Source: an uncultured Pseudobdellovibrionaceae bacterium | GTDB lineage: Bacteria; Bdellovibrionota; Bdellovibrionia; Bdellovibrionales; Bdellovibrionaceae | DNA: 13,290 nucleotides | Direction: 5' to 3' | Assembly (NCBI GenBank): GCA_937900305.1 | Contig: CALCCV010000045.1 | Coordinates: 1-13,290 of the forward strand | Part shown: positions 1 to 5,962 of the stretch, piece by piece | How positions within the stretch are numbered: position 1 is the first letter of the stretch | How the letters are laid out: each line of letters starts with the position of its first letter | Translations under genes and position numbers: made by a program | Notes under the pieces: model-generated | Databases searched by the model: none | What the model was told of the DNA's origin: nothing | The model's input: the letters and a program-made list of their open reading frames with translations, nothing else

Positions 1-40
1 AGAATTTGCGACCTCTCGCCTCTGAATCGAAATAGATTCC

Positions 41-280
41 ATGAGGACCTTGAAAACTCCGAAAGAAACAGACCCGCGCTGGATTCAACTTTTGATGAAT
101 CCAGAAATTCGTCAGATCAAGTCTTTGCCTATCAAAATCGCGCTGGAGCGAGCTCGGCGCGTCTATCAAAAAAATCAAGATCAAGCGACTCTGTTGCAGG
201 CCATTGGCCAAATGAAAGATTTTCTGGCTAAGAATGAAAGTTTGCTGGGCGCTGAGATCGAAGATCTTTTTAACTTCTAA
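41..280 (+). CDS. Small hypothetical protein, 79 aa
   Basis: I do not recognise this gene. The product is soluble-looking, charged and probably all helical: there is no signal peptide, membrane span or cysteine, and the stretch from about residue 27 to 75 is rich in Lys, Arg, Gln, Glu and Leu with heptad-like spacing. The in-frame TGA at 23-25 rules out a longer product, so the ATG at 41 is the first possible start. It has no clear Shine-Dalgarno sequence in front; a short GAATC/GATTC inverted repeat (24-28, 35-39) lies there instead. The gene converges on recA and its stop codon sits inside a 13-bp tandem duplication. It does not look like a shadow of another gene, because nothing else codes here. 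Function unknown. Confidence 0.6.
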   Translation: MRTLKTPKETDPRWIQLLMNPEIRQIKSLPIKIALERARRVYQKNQDQATLLQAIGQMKDFLAKNESLLGAEIEDLFNF

Positions 281-294
281 ATTTAACTTCTAAA
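269..294. repeat. Perfect 13-bp tandem duplication across a stop codon
   Basis: The 13-mer TTTAACTTCTAAA occurs twice with no gap (269-281 and 282-294). The first copy contains the last two sense codons and the TAA stop of the 79-aa gene; the second lies just outside it. It probably arose by replication slippage and leaves the protein unchanged. It runs into an A-run at 292-298. Confidence 0.9.
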
Positions 295-329
295 AAAATT
301 CATGAAGATTTCGCCTAGATGGGAAATCT
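292..329 (-). terminator. Possible intrinsic terminator of recA
   Basis: AGATTTC (306-312) pairs with GAAATCT (323-329). With one bulged base two more C-G pairs form (314-315 with 321-322), closing a 5-nt loop. Read on the minus strand, the direction of recA, the hairpin is followed after 7 nt by a run of seven T (298-292). The gap before the T-run is longer than in a textbook terminator, so this is only a candidate. It lies about 80-115 nt past the recA stop codon. Confidence 0.4.
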
Positions 330-340
330 CTGGCGGAGGC

Positions 341-385
341 TCCGACCTGTTCTCTGGTTATTCAGATTATTCGGAACAAGTCGGA
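341..385. repeat. Long inverted repeat in the recA 3' region
   Basis: TCCGACCTGTTC (341-352) and GAACAAGTCGGA (374-385) are reverse complements except for one base and enclose a 21-nt loop. An inner short hairpin, CGGAGGCTCCG (334-344), overlaps the left arm and would compete with it. No T-run follows on either strand, so this is not a classical terminator by itself. It may stabilise the recA 3' end, act with the weaker terminator next to it, or separate the two convergent transcripts. Confidence 0.6.
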
Positions 386-407
386 CTCTAAAAAATTGGG
401 ATATAAA

Positions 408-1550
408 TTAAGCTTTTCCTTTTTTAGTGCGTGGCTTTGGTTCCTCAAGCTCAGCTCCGAGAACGATGTCTTCGGTGGAGGCCGTCGTGCCTTCGTTTTC
501 AAGCAACAGTTTGCCGATGCCTTTGGACGAAAGAATTTGGCTACGAAGCTCAATCATGATTTCAGGATGTTCGCGCAAAAAGTTTTTGGCTTGGTCGCGG
601 CCTTGGCCCATGCGCTCGCCTTTGTAGCTGTACCAAGCCCCCGATTTTTCAACCATGTCGGCAGTAGCTGCGAGATCAAGGATGTCACCGGCTTCAGAAA
701 TACCTTCGCCATACATTAAGTCAAATTCAACTTTGGCAAAAGGTGGCGCCATCTTGTTTTTGACAACCTTAACGGCGGTTCGACTACCAGTCACGTCTTC
801 GCCATTTTTGATCGCGCCCACGCGGCGAACATCTAGACGAACAGAAGCATAGAACTTAAGAGCATTGCCACCCGTTGTGGTTTCAGGATTTCCGAACATC
901 ACACCAATTTTCATGCGAATTTGGTTGATGAAGATGACCAAAGTTTTCGACCGGCTGATCGCACCAGTGAGTTTGCGCAAAGCCTGTGACATCAAGCGAG
1001 CTTGCAAGCCCATGTGGCTGTCACCCATTTCGCCTTCGATTTCTGCGCGGGGAACCAGAGCAGCGACGGAGTCTACGACGAGCACGTCGATGGCGCCAGA
1101 GCGAACGAGAGTCTCGACGATCTCGAGAGCTTGTTCGCCAGTATCAGGTTGAGAGATCAATAGATCTTCTGTGTTCACACCGAGTTTTCGTGCGTAATTG
1201 ACGTCCAATGCATGCTCAGCGTCCACGAAAGCAACGACGCCACCTTTTTTCTGAGCTTGAGCAATGACGGAAAGGGCGAGTGTGGTTTTTCCGGAAGACT
1301 CAGGACCATAAATTTCTACGATGCGACCGCGTGGCAAGCCGCCGATGCCGAGACCGATGTCTAAGCTGAGGGCGCCAGTGGGAATCACTTCGACATCTTT
1401 GACTAAGGTGTCGTTAGATCCCAATCGCATGATCGAACCTTTGCCAAACTGTTTCTCGATGGTTGAAACTGCCAGCTCGAGCGCTTTGCTTCTTTCTGCT
1501 ATGGATTTTTCAGAGCGTTCGCCAGTGTTGTTTTGAGACATTGTTGCCAT
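408..1550 (-). CDS. recA: Recombinase RecA
   Basis: RecA forms ATP-dependent filaments on single-stranded DNA, carries out strand exchange and triggers LexA-type self-cleavage in the cytoplasm. The 380-residue product has the full family core: Walker A GPESSGKT at about 82-89, Walker B ending in VLVVDS at about 155-160, DNA-binding loop L1 around EGEMGDSHMGLQAR (about 172-185), and loop L2 with GNPETTTGGNALKFYAS (about 220-236). The frame is open upstream to 1649, but that part starts with TTG and lacks family similarity. The ATG at 1550 follows AAAGGTGGT by 4 nt and gives the expected N-terminus. The C-terminal tail is mixed, with an acidic stretch (AELEEP) and then a basic end (RTKKGKA), unlike the purely acidic tail of E. 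coli RecA. It is the last gene after pgpA and cinA on this strand, 95 nt behind cinA. Confidence 0.99.
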   Translation of the reverse strand: MATMSQNNTGERSEKSIAERSKALELAVSTIEKQFGKGSIMRLGSNDTLVKDVEVIPTGALSLDIGLGIGGLPRGRIVEIYGPESSGKTTLALSVIAQAQKKGGVVAFVDAEHALDVNYARKLGVNTEDLLISQPDTGEQALEIVETLVRSGAIDVLVVDSVAALVPRAEIEGEMGDSHMGLQARLMSQALRKLTGAISRSKTLVIFINQIRMKIGVMFGNPETTTGGNALKFYASVRLDVRRVGAIKNGEDVTGSRTAVKVVKNKMAPPFAKVEFDLMYGEGISEAGDILDLAATADMVEKSGAWYSYKGERMGQGRDQAKNFLREHPEIMIELRSQILSSKGIGKLLLENEGTTASTEDIVLGAELEEPKPRTKKGKA

Positions 1551-1554
1551 AGAT

Positions 1555-1563
1555 ACCACCTTT
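1555..1563 (-). promoter_or_regulatory. Shine-Dalgarno that sets the recA start
   Basis: On the minus strand AAAGGTGGT stands 4 nt before the ATG at 1550. It matches the anti-SD consensus at all but one position, and no comparable site precedes the upstream TTG at 1649. It therefore fixes the recA start. Confidence 0.85.
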
Positions 1564-1613
1564 GTATTTTTGCCCTCGAACCGCCGGGAGATCCGCGCGG
1601 GAGCGCAGCTGAT

Positions 1614-1629
1614 GAAGAATAAGTTCTTC
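1614..1629. repeat. 16-bp perfect inverted repeat upstream of recA
   Basis: GAAGAA and TTCTTC flank a 4-nt centre between the end of cinA and the start of recA, about 65-80 nt before the recA ATG. The size and placement suit an operator or a weak hairpin. No TTAC-N3-GTAA element (the LexA motif I recall for Bdellovibrio) and no GAAC-N4-GTTC element was seen in this 95-nt spacer. A regulatory role is inference only. Confidence 0.45.
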
Positions 1630-1645
1630 GATGACGTCGCGGTTT

Positions 1646-2158
1646 TCAAGGAGATTGGGAGATAACGCTACTCAATAGAAATTGCAGAGCATATCGAGTG
1701 GCGCTGTTCTGAATCTGATTTCGATCACCGCTAAATCGTTGATTAATGGAAGCTTCAAAAGAAGGGCCGCACACGGCGAACCACACAGAGCCAACCGGCT
1801 CTGTGGCAGATCCTCCGCTCGGACCGGCAAAGCCTGTGATCGAGATTGCCCAATCAGACAGCAGCAATTTTTTAACTCCACTGGCCAAAGCTTTAGCGCA
1901 AGCTTCGCTGACGGCTCCTTGATTTTGTAAAATAGCAGACGGAACTTGCAAAAGATTTTTTTTAACCTCTGCAGAATAGCAGATGATTCCTCCCAAAAAG
2001 AGCGAAGAGACACCGGCTTGGGCGCAGAGGTGGGCGGATGCCCCTCCACCGGTGCAGCTTTCTGCGATCGCGAGAGTCCATTTCTGCGCCTCAAAGGAGT
2101 GCGCGAGTTTTTCGTTGAGGACTCGGTCAACAGAAAATGGGGACTGGTCAGGATTCAC
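1646..2158 (-). CDS. pncC: CinA C-terminal domain protein / NMN amidase (PncC)
   Basis: PncC deamidates nicotinamide mononucleotide to nicotinate mononucleotide in NAD salvage. The 170-residue product is the stand-alone C-terminal domain of CinA, about the usual length for this form. Visible hallmarks are AESCTGG (about 32-38, with the family's nucleophilic Ser as S34), GAVSEACAKALA (about 81-92), and GFAGPSGG followed by PVGSVWFAV (about 109-129). The N-terminal molybdopterin-binding half of full-length CinA is absent. A frame beginning at the ATG at 2221 would overlap pgpA; the GTG at 2158 follows AGGAGGT closely and gives the expected N-terminus. It sits 31 nt behind pgpA and 95 nt before recA, which fits the common cinA/pncC-recA linkage. 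Confidence 0.92.
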   Translation of the reverse strand: MNPDQSPFSVDRVLNEKLAHSFEAQKWTLAIAESCTGGGASAHLCAQAGVSSLFLGGIICYSAEVKKNLLQVPSAILQNQGAVSEACAKALASGVKKLLLSDWAISITGFAGPSGGSATEPVGSVWFAVCGPSFEASINQRFSGDRNQIQNSATRYALQFLLSSVISQSP

Positions 2159-2162
2159 GGTG

Positions 2163-2169
2163 ACCTCCT
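2163..2169 (-). promoter_or_regulatory. Shine-Dalgarno that sets the cinA/pncC GTG start
   Basis: AGGAGGT on the minus strand, a near-perfect ribosome binding site, stands 4 nt before the GTG at 2158. It lies between the pgpA stop and cinA and argues against the upstream ATG at 2221. Confidence 0.85.
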
Positions 2170-2189
2170 GTTTCTCGATACGAGTCGGG

Positions 2190-2687
2190 TTAACTCGAAA
2201 TGGTGATGGATTGCAGACCAAGAAGCATGGTTTTTTGCAAAAGAATTTGTAAGATCACATTCACCACCACGCCGGCAGCGACGTCGTCGATGATCACTCC
2301 GATGCCTCCTGTGACTTTGCGATCCAAAACCGAAATGGGAAATGGTTTTGTGATATCCAACAATCGAAAGAGAAGAAAGCCAATTGCAAAAGTCTGCCAG
2401 GTCATTGGCAACCAAAAAAGGCTGATAAGCATACCGAGAACTTCGTCGATAATGATCGTCTGTGAATCGTGTTCTCCCATCACTGCGCTGTGTGCTTCGG
2501 CGGCCCAAACGGCCACGGGAAAAAGGACCAACATGAAGAGCGCGTATGGTCCCACACCCACCAGTGATAAGCCATAAGCTAGAGGCAGAGCAGCGATTGA
2601 GCCAAAGGTTCCCGGAGCCACCTTAATGCGGCCAAGTCCAAAAACCGTGGCAATATGTGAGAGAGTTTGTTGTTTGCTTAGACGCAT
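2190..2687 (-). CDS. pgpA: Phosphatidylglycerophosphatase A
   Basis: PgpA removes the phosphate from phosphatidylglycerol phosphate in the inner membrane to give phosphatidylglycerol, the diacylglyceryl donor for lipoprotein lipidation. The 165-aa product shows the family signature GLGRIKVAPGTFGS (17-30), an acidic site DSQTIIIDEVLGM (74-86), the R-x-x-D-x-x-K-P motif RLLDITKP (108-115) and a second acidic pair IIDDVAAG (132-139). Hydrophobic helices lie at about 30-65, 85-110 and 136-150. The start is fixed: a TGA stop lies two codons upstream of the ATG at 2687. The only purine-rich stretch, GAGGA, abuts the ATG, which is unusually tight. It heads the pgpA-pncC-recA operon and is divergent from recX. 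Confidence 0.95.
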   Translation of the reverse strand: MRLSKQQTLSHIATVFGLGRIKVAPGTFGSIAALPLAYGLSLVGVGPYALFMLVLFPVAVWAAEAHSAVMGEHDSQTIIIDEVLGMLISLFWLPMTWQTFAIGFLLFRLLDITKPFPISVLDRKVTGGIGVIIDDVAAGVVVNVILQILLQKTMLLGLQSITISS

Positions 2688-2792
2688 TCCTCACTCAATC
2701 AATCCCGTCGAGAGAAGTCAAATGACAGATTCTGCTCAACTCCGCGGGCGAGATGTGATCCAATATGAACGTTGGAAGGACGGACCTCTGTC
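2688..2792. other. Divergent spacer between pgpA and recX
   Basis: This 105-bp gap must carry promoters for pgpA-pncC-recA (minus) and recX-alaS (plus). I looked for -35/-10 pairs and for LexA-type palindromes on both strands and saw none convincing. The likely recX ribosome binding site (AAGGA, 2776-2780) lies at its right end. Confidence 0.5.
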
Positions 2793-3197
2793 ATGTTAAA
2801 AGATAAACTCGTTCACCTTTTGGCACGGCGAGATTATTCGCGGCAAGAGCTGCGCGAGCGATTGTTAAAATCGGCGGGCGCGGCTGAAGTCGAAGAGGTG
2901 TTGAGTTGGGCCGATGCCCAGAAGCTGCTGCGGCCACCCCAGGATTTAGCGAAGCAGATGGCGGAGATCTTAGATCGCAAATTGAAGGGCGCTCTGTACA
3001 TTCAAGAGTACCTGCGAAGCAAAGATTTACCCAGTCCTCCGACTAACGAAAGCCGGGAGAAAGAAAAGGCGCTCGAGCTTTTTCAGGGCAGAGGTCAAAG
3101 ATTGACCAAAGAAAAGTTTTTTAGATTTTTAATGAGTCGGGGATTTGAGGCCCAAGTGGCCAACGAGGTGGTTCGTGAAAAGTACAGAAATTCGTAA
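2793..3197 (+). CDS. recX: RecX family regulatory protein
   Basis: RecX binds RecA filaments and usually limits their growth and ATPase activity. The 134-residue product matches RecX by its N-terminal LLARRDYSRQELRERL motif (about 9-24), the WADAQ segment of the first repeat, and a C-terminal repeat with FFRFLMSRGFEAQVANEVV (about 109-127). The middle is less typical: the usual W-L-x-E-x-x-F-x-x-x-R pattern is replaced by WADAQKLLRPPQDLAKQ. The ATG at 2793 is preferred. A TTG at 2772 is in frame, but the TGA at 2766 blocks anything longer, and AAGGA lies 12 nt before the ATG, a rather long spacing. Its end overlaps alaS by 23 nt, so the two are probably cotranscribed and translationally coupled. 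Confidence 0.88.
   Translation: MLKDKLVHLLARRDYSRQELRERLLKSAGAAEVEEVLSWADAQKLLRPPQDLAKQMAEILDRKLKGALYIQEYLRSKDLPSPPTNESREKEKALELFQGRGQRLTKEKFFRFLMSRGFEAQVANEVVREKYRNS
3165..3171 (+). promoter_or_regulatory. Shine-Dalgarno for the alaS GTG start inside recX
   Basis: GAGGTGG lies in the last codons of recX, a few nt before the GTG at 3175. It supports that start over the ATG at 3145, which would add ten residues with no family similarity. Confidence 0.75.
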
Positions 3198-5868
3198 AAA
3201 ATTTATCGATTACTTTGTGAAGCAAGGCCATACGGCGGTGCCTTCATCGAGTTTGATTCCGGAGGATGATCCAACCCTGCTGTTTACCAACGCGGGAATG
3301 AATCAATTTAAAAATTCCTTTCTTGGCATAGATCAGCGTCCATACAAGCGTGCCGTGAGTGTCCAAAAAGTCGTTCGCGCTGGCGGTAAACACAATGATT
3401 TAGAAAACGTAGGATTTACGGCTCGGCACCATACGTTTTTTGAAATGTTAGGCAACTTTTCGTTCGGCGATTACTTTAAAAAAGATGCCATTCATTTTGC
3501 TTGGGAAGTGTTGACGAAAGAATTTGGAATTCCAAAGGAAAAACTTTACGTCACCGTTTTTGAAACAGACGACGAGGCCGCAGATATTTGGCACAAACAA
3601 GAAGGTGTTCCGCGCGATCGCATTTTTCGACTCGGTGAGAAGGATAATTTTTGGCGAATGGGCGACACTGGTCCTTGCGGGCCTTCCAGTGAGATCTTTT
3701 ATGATCACGGTCCCAGTGCAGGTCAAGAGTCTGATCCTTACAAAGGCATTCTTTCGGGCGAAGATCGGTACGTTGAGTTGTGGAATTTGGTCTTCATGCA
3801 GTTTTATGAAAAACAACCGGGGGTTCTAGATCCCTTGCCGAAACCTTCGGTCGACACGGGGTCGGGGTTCGAGAGGGTCGTGGCCGCTCTCCAGGGAAAA
3901 CTCAACAACTTTGACACCGATCTTTTTGCACCGATGATTCAACGAGTTTGCGATGCAGCTAAAATGGAATACGTCACCGATGTCCATCGGCTGCGCACGG
4001 ACGCAAAACTAAATCAGCGAATCAGTGCGGTTCGGGTGATGGCCGATCACTGTCGATCCACCTCCCTTTTGATTGCCGATGGCGCTTTGCCAAGCAATGA
4101 AGGCAGAGGCTATGTTTTGCGACGAATTGTTCGCCGAGCGATTCGGTACGCTCGCGAATTGAGCGATACGCAGTCCTTGTTTTTGATGATGGTTGAAGAG
4201 TTCATTAAAATGGGGGCATCTTCTTTTCCGGAATTGGAAGCCCGAAAAAAAATAATTATGGCGAGTTTGCAGGATGAAGAGGAGCGATTTGTTCAAACGC
4301 TGGGTTCGGGCAATCAGATTTTGTTTGATGAAATTGAAAAGCTTCGGGCTAAAGGCGCAAAGATCATCCCCGGAGAGATTGCCTTTCGCCTTTACGACAC
4401 GTTCGGGTTTCCACTCGATCTGACGGACTTGATCGCGAAAGAGAAAGGTTTCTCGGTGGACGAGACGCGATTTCACCAACTCTTTGAAGACGCCAAAAAA
4501 ATTGCTAGAGCTTCATGGAAGGGCCGGGGGCTGGAGCAAAACGAAGCCCACATGATTGAATGGTCAGGCAGTTTTCCTGCGACAAAATTTACTGGCTACG
4601 AGGGTTTGAATCAGAAAGCAAAAATTCTGGGCCTCTCGAACGGCGAAAAAATGGTGAACGAGTTGGCCACGGGTGCCGAAGGTTTAGCAGTGGTGAATCA
4701 AACCTCTCTGTACGCCGAAGGTGGCGGGCAAATCGGAGATCGAGGGTTGTTTCACTGGCCGGATGGAGAAGCTGAAGTGGTCGATTGCTTTAAGAGAAAA
4801 GACACTTATATTCACCGCGTCCGCGTCACCAAAGGGTCTTTGAAGGCGCAACAAAACGTTGACGTGATCGTAACCGATGACATCCGCAGAGATACGGCAG
4901 CCAACCACTCGGCAACCCATTTGATGCACGCAGCTTTGCGTAAAGTTCTCGGAACTCACGTCACGCAGGCGGGCTCGCTCGTTGACGCCGAAAAGTTGCG
5001 GTTCGATTTCACTCACGCAAAGGCGCTGAGTCCTGATGAAATCGCCCAAATTGAATCTTTGGTGCAGCAAGAAATTTTTCACGCTACAACGGTTGAGGCC
5101 AAGGTTATGAAGCACAAAGAAGCGCTCGAGGCTGGTGCAATGGCTCTGTTTGGCGAAAAATATGGGGATGAGGTTCGAGTCCTCCGGATGGGAAATTTTT
5201 CGTGTGAACTTTGCGGTGGAATTCACGTGAGCAACACTTCACAGATTCGGCTTTTTAAAATCGTATCTGAGGGTGGCGTGAGTGCGGGAGTTCGCAGGAT
5301 TGAAGCGCTGACAGGTCGCGGAGCTATCGCATTTTTAGAAAAAAATTTCCGCGAAAATCAAGAGGTCAAAGCAAAGCTCAACTTGCAAGAGGGTTGGACC
5401 AGCTATGTCGAGAGAGCTACTCTAACTGCGCCCGTTCAAGTTCAAGTTTTGAAGGATCAGCTGAAGGCCCTCGAAGGGGAAATTCGCAAATTAAAAGGCT
5501 CCCAAATTGACACAGATTCACTGGTGAGTGAAGCAAAAGCCTTTAGGAAAAATGGCGTTGATTGCCGGGTTGTCCTCGCAAACATTGCGATCGAAGAGCG
5601 AGAACTTTTAAGTCAAATCGGCGATCAGCTGATTTCGAAGTTGGGACAGGGGCTCGTGATTTTGGTTGGCCAAGGTGGAGAGCAGAAACCGGTGTTGGTA
5701 TCGGTCACGAAGTCGTTGAGTCCAAAAATTCACGCCGGCCAGCTGTTGAAGTCCCTCGCCGAAAAGCACGGTGGAAAGGGTGGCGGTCGACCTGATTTTG
5801 CGCAAGGAGCATTGGGTTCAACGCCCTCCTGGGGAGAAGTAGAAGCCTGGTTGAACGGACTTTCTTGA
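3175..5868 (+). CDS. alaS: Alanyl-tRNA synthetase
   Basis: AlaRS charges tRNA-Ala with alanine and clears mischarged Ser or Gly. The 897-residue product has normal length and full domain order. The class II core carries FTNAGMNQFK (37-46), HHTFFEMLGNFSFGDYFK (85-102), WRMGDTGPCGPSSEI and VDTGSGFERV. The editing domain has its zinc ligands H578, H582, C680 and H684. A C-terminal DHHA1/C-Ala region ends with the Gly-rich HGGKGGGRPDFAQG. The GTG at 3175 begins with the typical KSTEIRKKF N-terminus and has a Shine-Dalgarno sequence inside recX, so the genes overlap by 23 nt. One oddity is that the usually strict CGGTH editing motif reads CGGIH (I683). Confidence 0.99.
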   Translation: MKSTEIRKKFIDYFVKQGHTAVPSSSLIPEDDPTLLFTNAGMNQFKNSFLGIDQRPYKRAVSVQKVVRAGGKHNDLENVGFTARHHTFFEMLGNFSFGDYFKKDAIHFAWEVLTKEFGIPKEKLYVTVFETDDEAADIWHKQEGVPRDRIFRLGEKDNFWRMGDTGPCGPSSEIFYDHGPSAGQESDPYKGILSGEDRYVELWNLVFMQFYEKQPGVLDPLPKPSVDTGSGFERVVAALQGKLNNFDTDLFAPMIQRVCDAAKMEYVTDVHRLRTDAKLNQRISAVRVMADHCRSTSLLIADGALPSNEGRGYVLRRIVRRAIRYARELSDTQSLFLMMVEEFIKMGASSFPELEARKKIIMASLQDEEERFVQTLGSGNQILFDEIEKLRAKGAKIIPGEIAFRLYDTFGFPLDLTDLIAKEKGFSVDETRFHQLFEDAKKIARASWKGRGLEQNEAHMIEWSGSFPATKFTGYEGLNQKAKILGLSNGEKMVNELATGAEGLAVVNQTSLYAEGGGQIGDRGLFHWPDGEAEVVDCFKRKDTYIHRVRVTKGSLKAQQNVDVIVTDDIRRDTAANHSATHLMHAALRKVLGTHVTQAGSLVDAEKLRFDFTHAKALSPDEIAQIESLVQQEIFHATTVEAKVMKHKEALEAGAMALFGEKYGDEVRVLRMGNFSCELCGGIHVSNTSQIRLFKIVSEGGVSAGVRRIEALTGRGAIAFLEKNFRENQEVKAKLNLQEGWTSYVERATLTAPVQVQVLKDQLKALEGEIRKLKGSQIDTDSLVSEAKAFRKNGVDCRVVLANIAIEERELLSQIGDQLISKLGQGLVILVGQGGEQKPVLVSVTKSLSPKIHAGQLLKSLAEKHGGKGGGRPDFAQGALGSTPSWGEVEAWLNGLS

Positions 5869-5962
5869 GCATCAATGCGAAAAGCGTTCAGTTCTTATCG
5901 GGCCGTGGGTATTGGTGCCGGCGCTGGCGGTGCGAAATCTTTGGCGCCTCCGGTGGGTTCCG
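5869..5962. other. Convergent spacer between alaS and the lspA fusion
   Basis: Ninety-four bases, GC-rich in the middle. No hairpin with a T-run was found for either gene. On the minus strand, the -1 frame read from the last sense codon of the lspA fusion continues for 23 codons (5966-5898) as a Pro/Ala-rich peptide, ending at the TAA 5897-5895. Confidence 0.6.

Noticed and set aside
1551..1649. N-terminal extension of recA from TTG 1649
   Set aside because: The 33 extra residues have no RecA similarity and no ribosome site, while AAAGGTGGT marks the ATG at 1550.
1669..1680. 12-mer TACTCAATAGAA shared with 11622-11633
   Set aside because: The first copy is ordinary coding sequence at the 3' end of cinA; only two copies and no common context, so chance is the simplest explanation.
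2159..2221. Longer cinA/pncC from ATG 2221
   Set aside because: It would overlap pgpA by 32 nt; the GTG at 2158 has a near-perfect Shine-Dalgarno sequence and gives the expected N-terminus.
4243..4252. A-run in alaS as a programmed slippage site
   Set aside because: It lies in ordinary Arg-Lys-Lys-Ile codons of an essential full-length gene; no stimulatory structure and no meaningful alternative frame was seen.
4009..5226. Long antisense frames inside alaS
   Set aside because: They are shadows of a strongly coding gene, with no start signals and unnatural composition.
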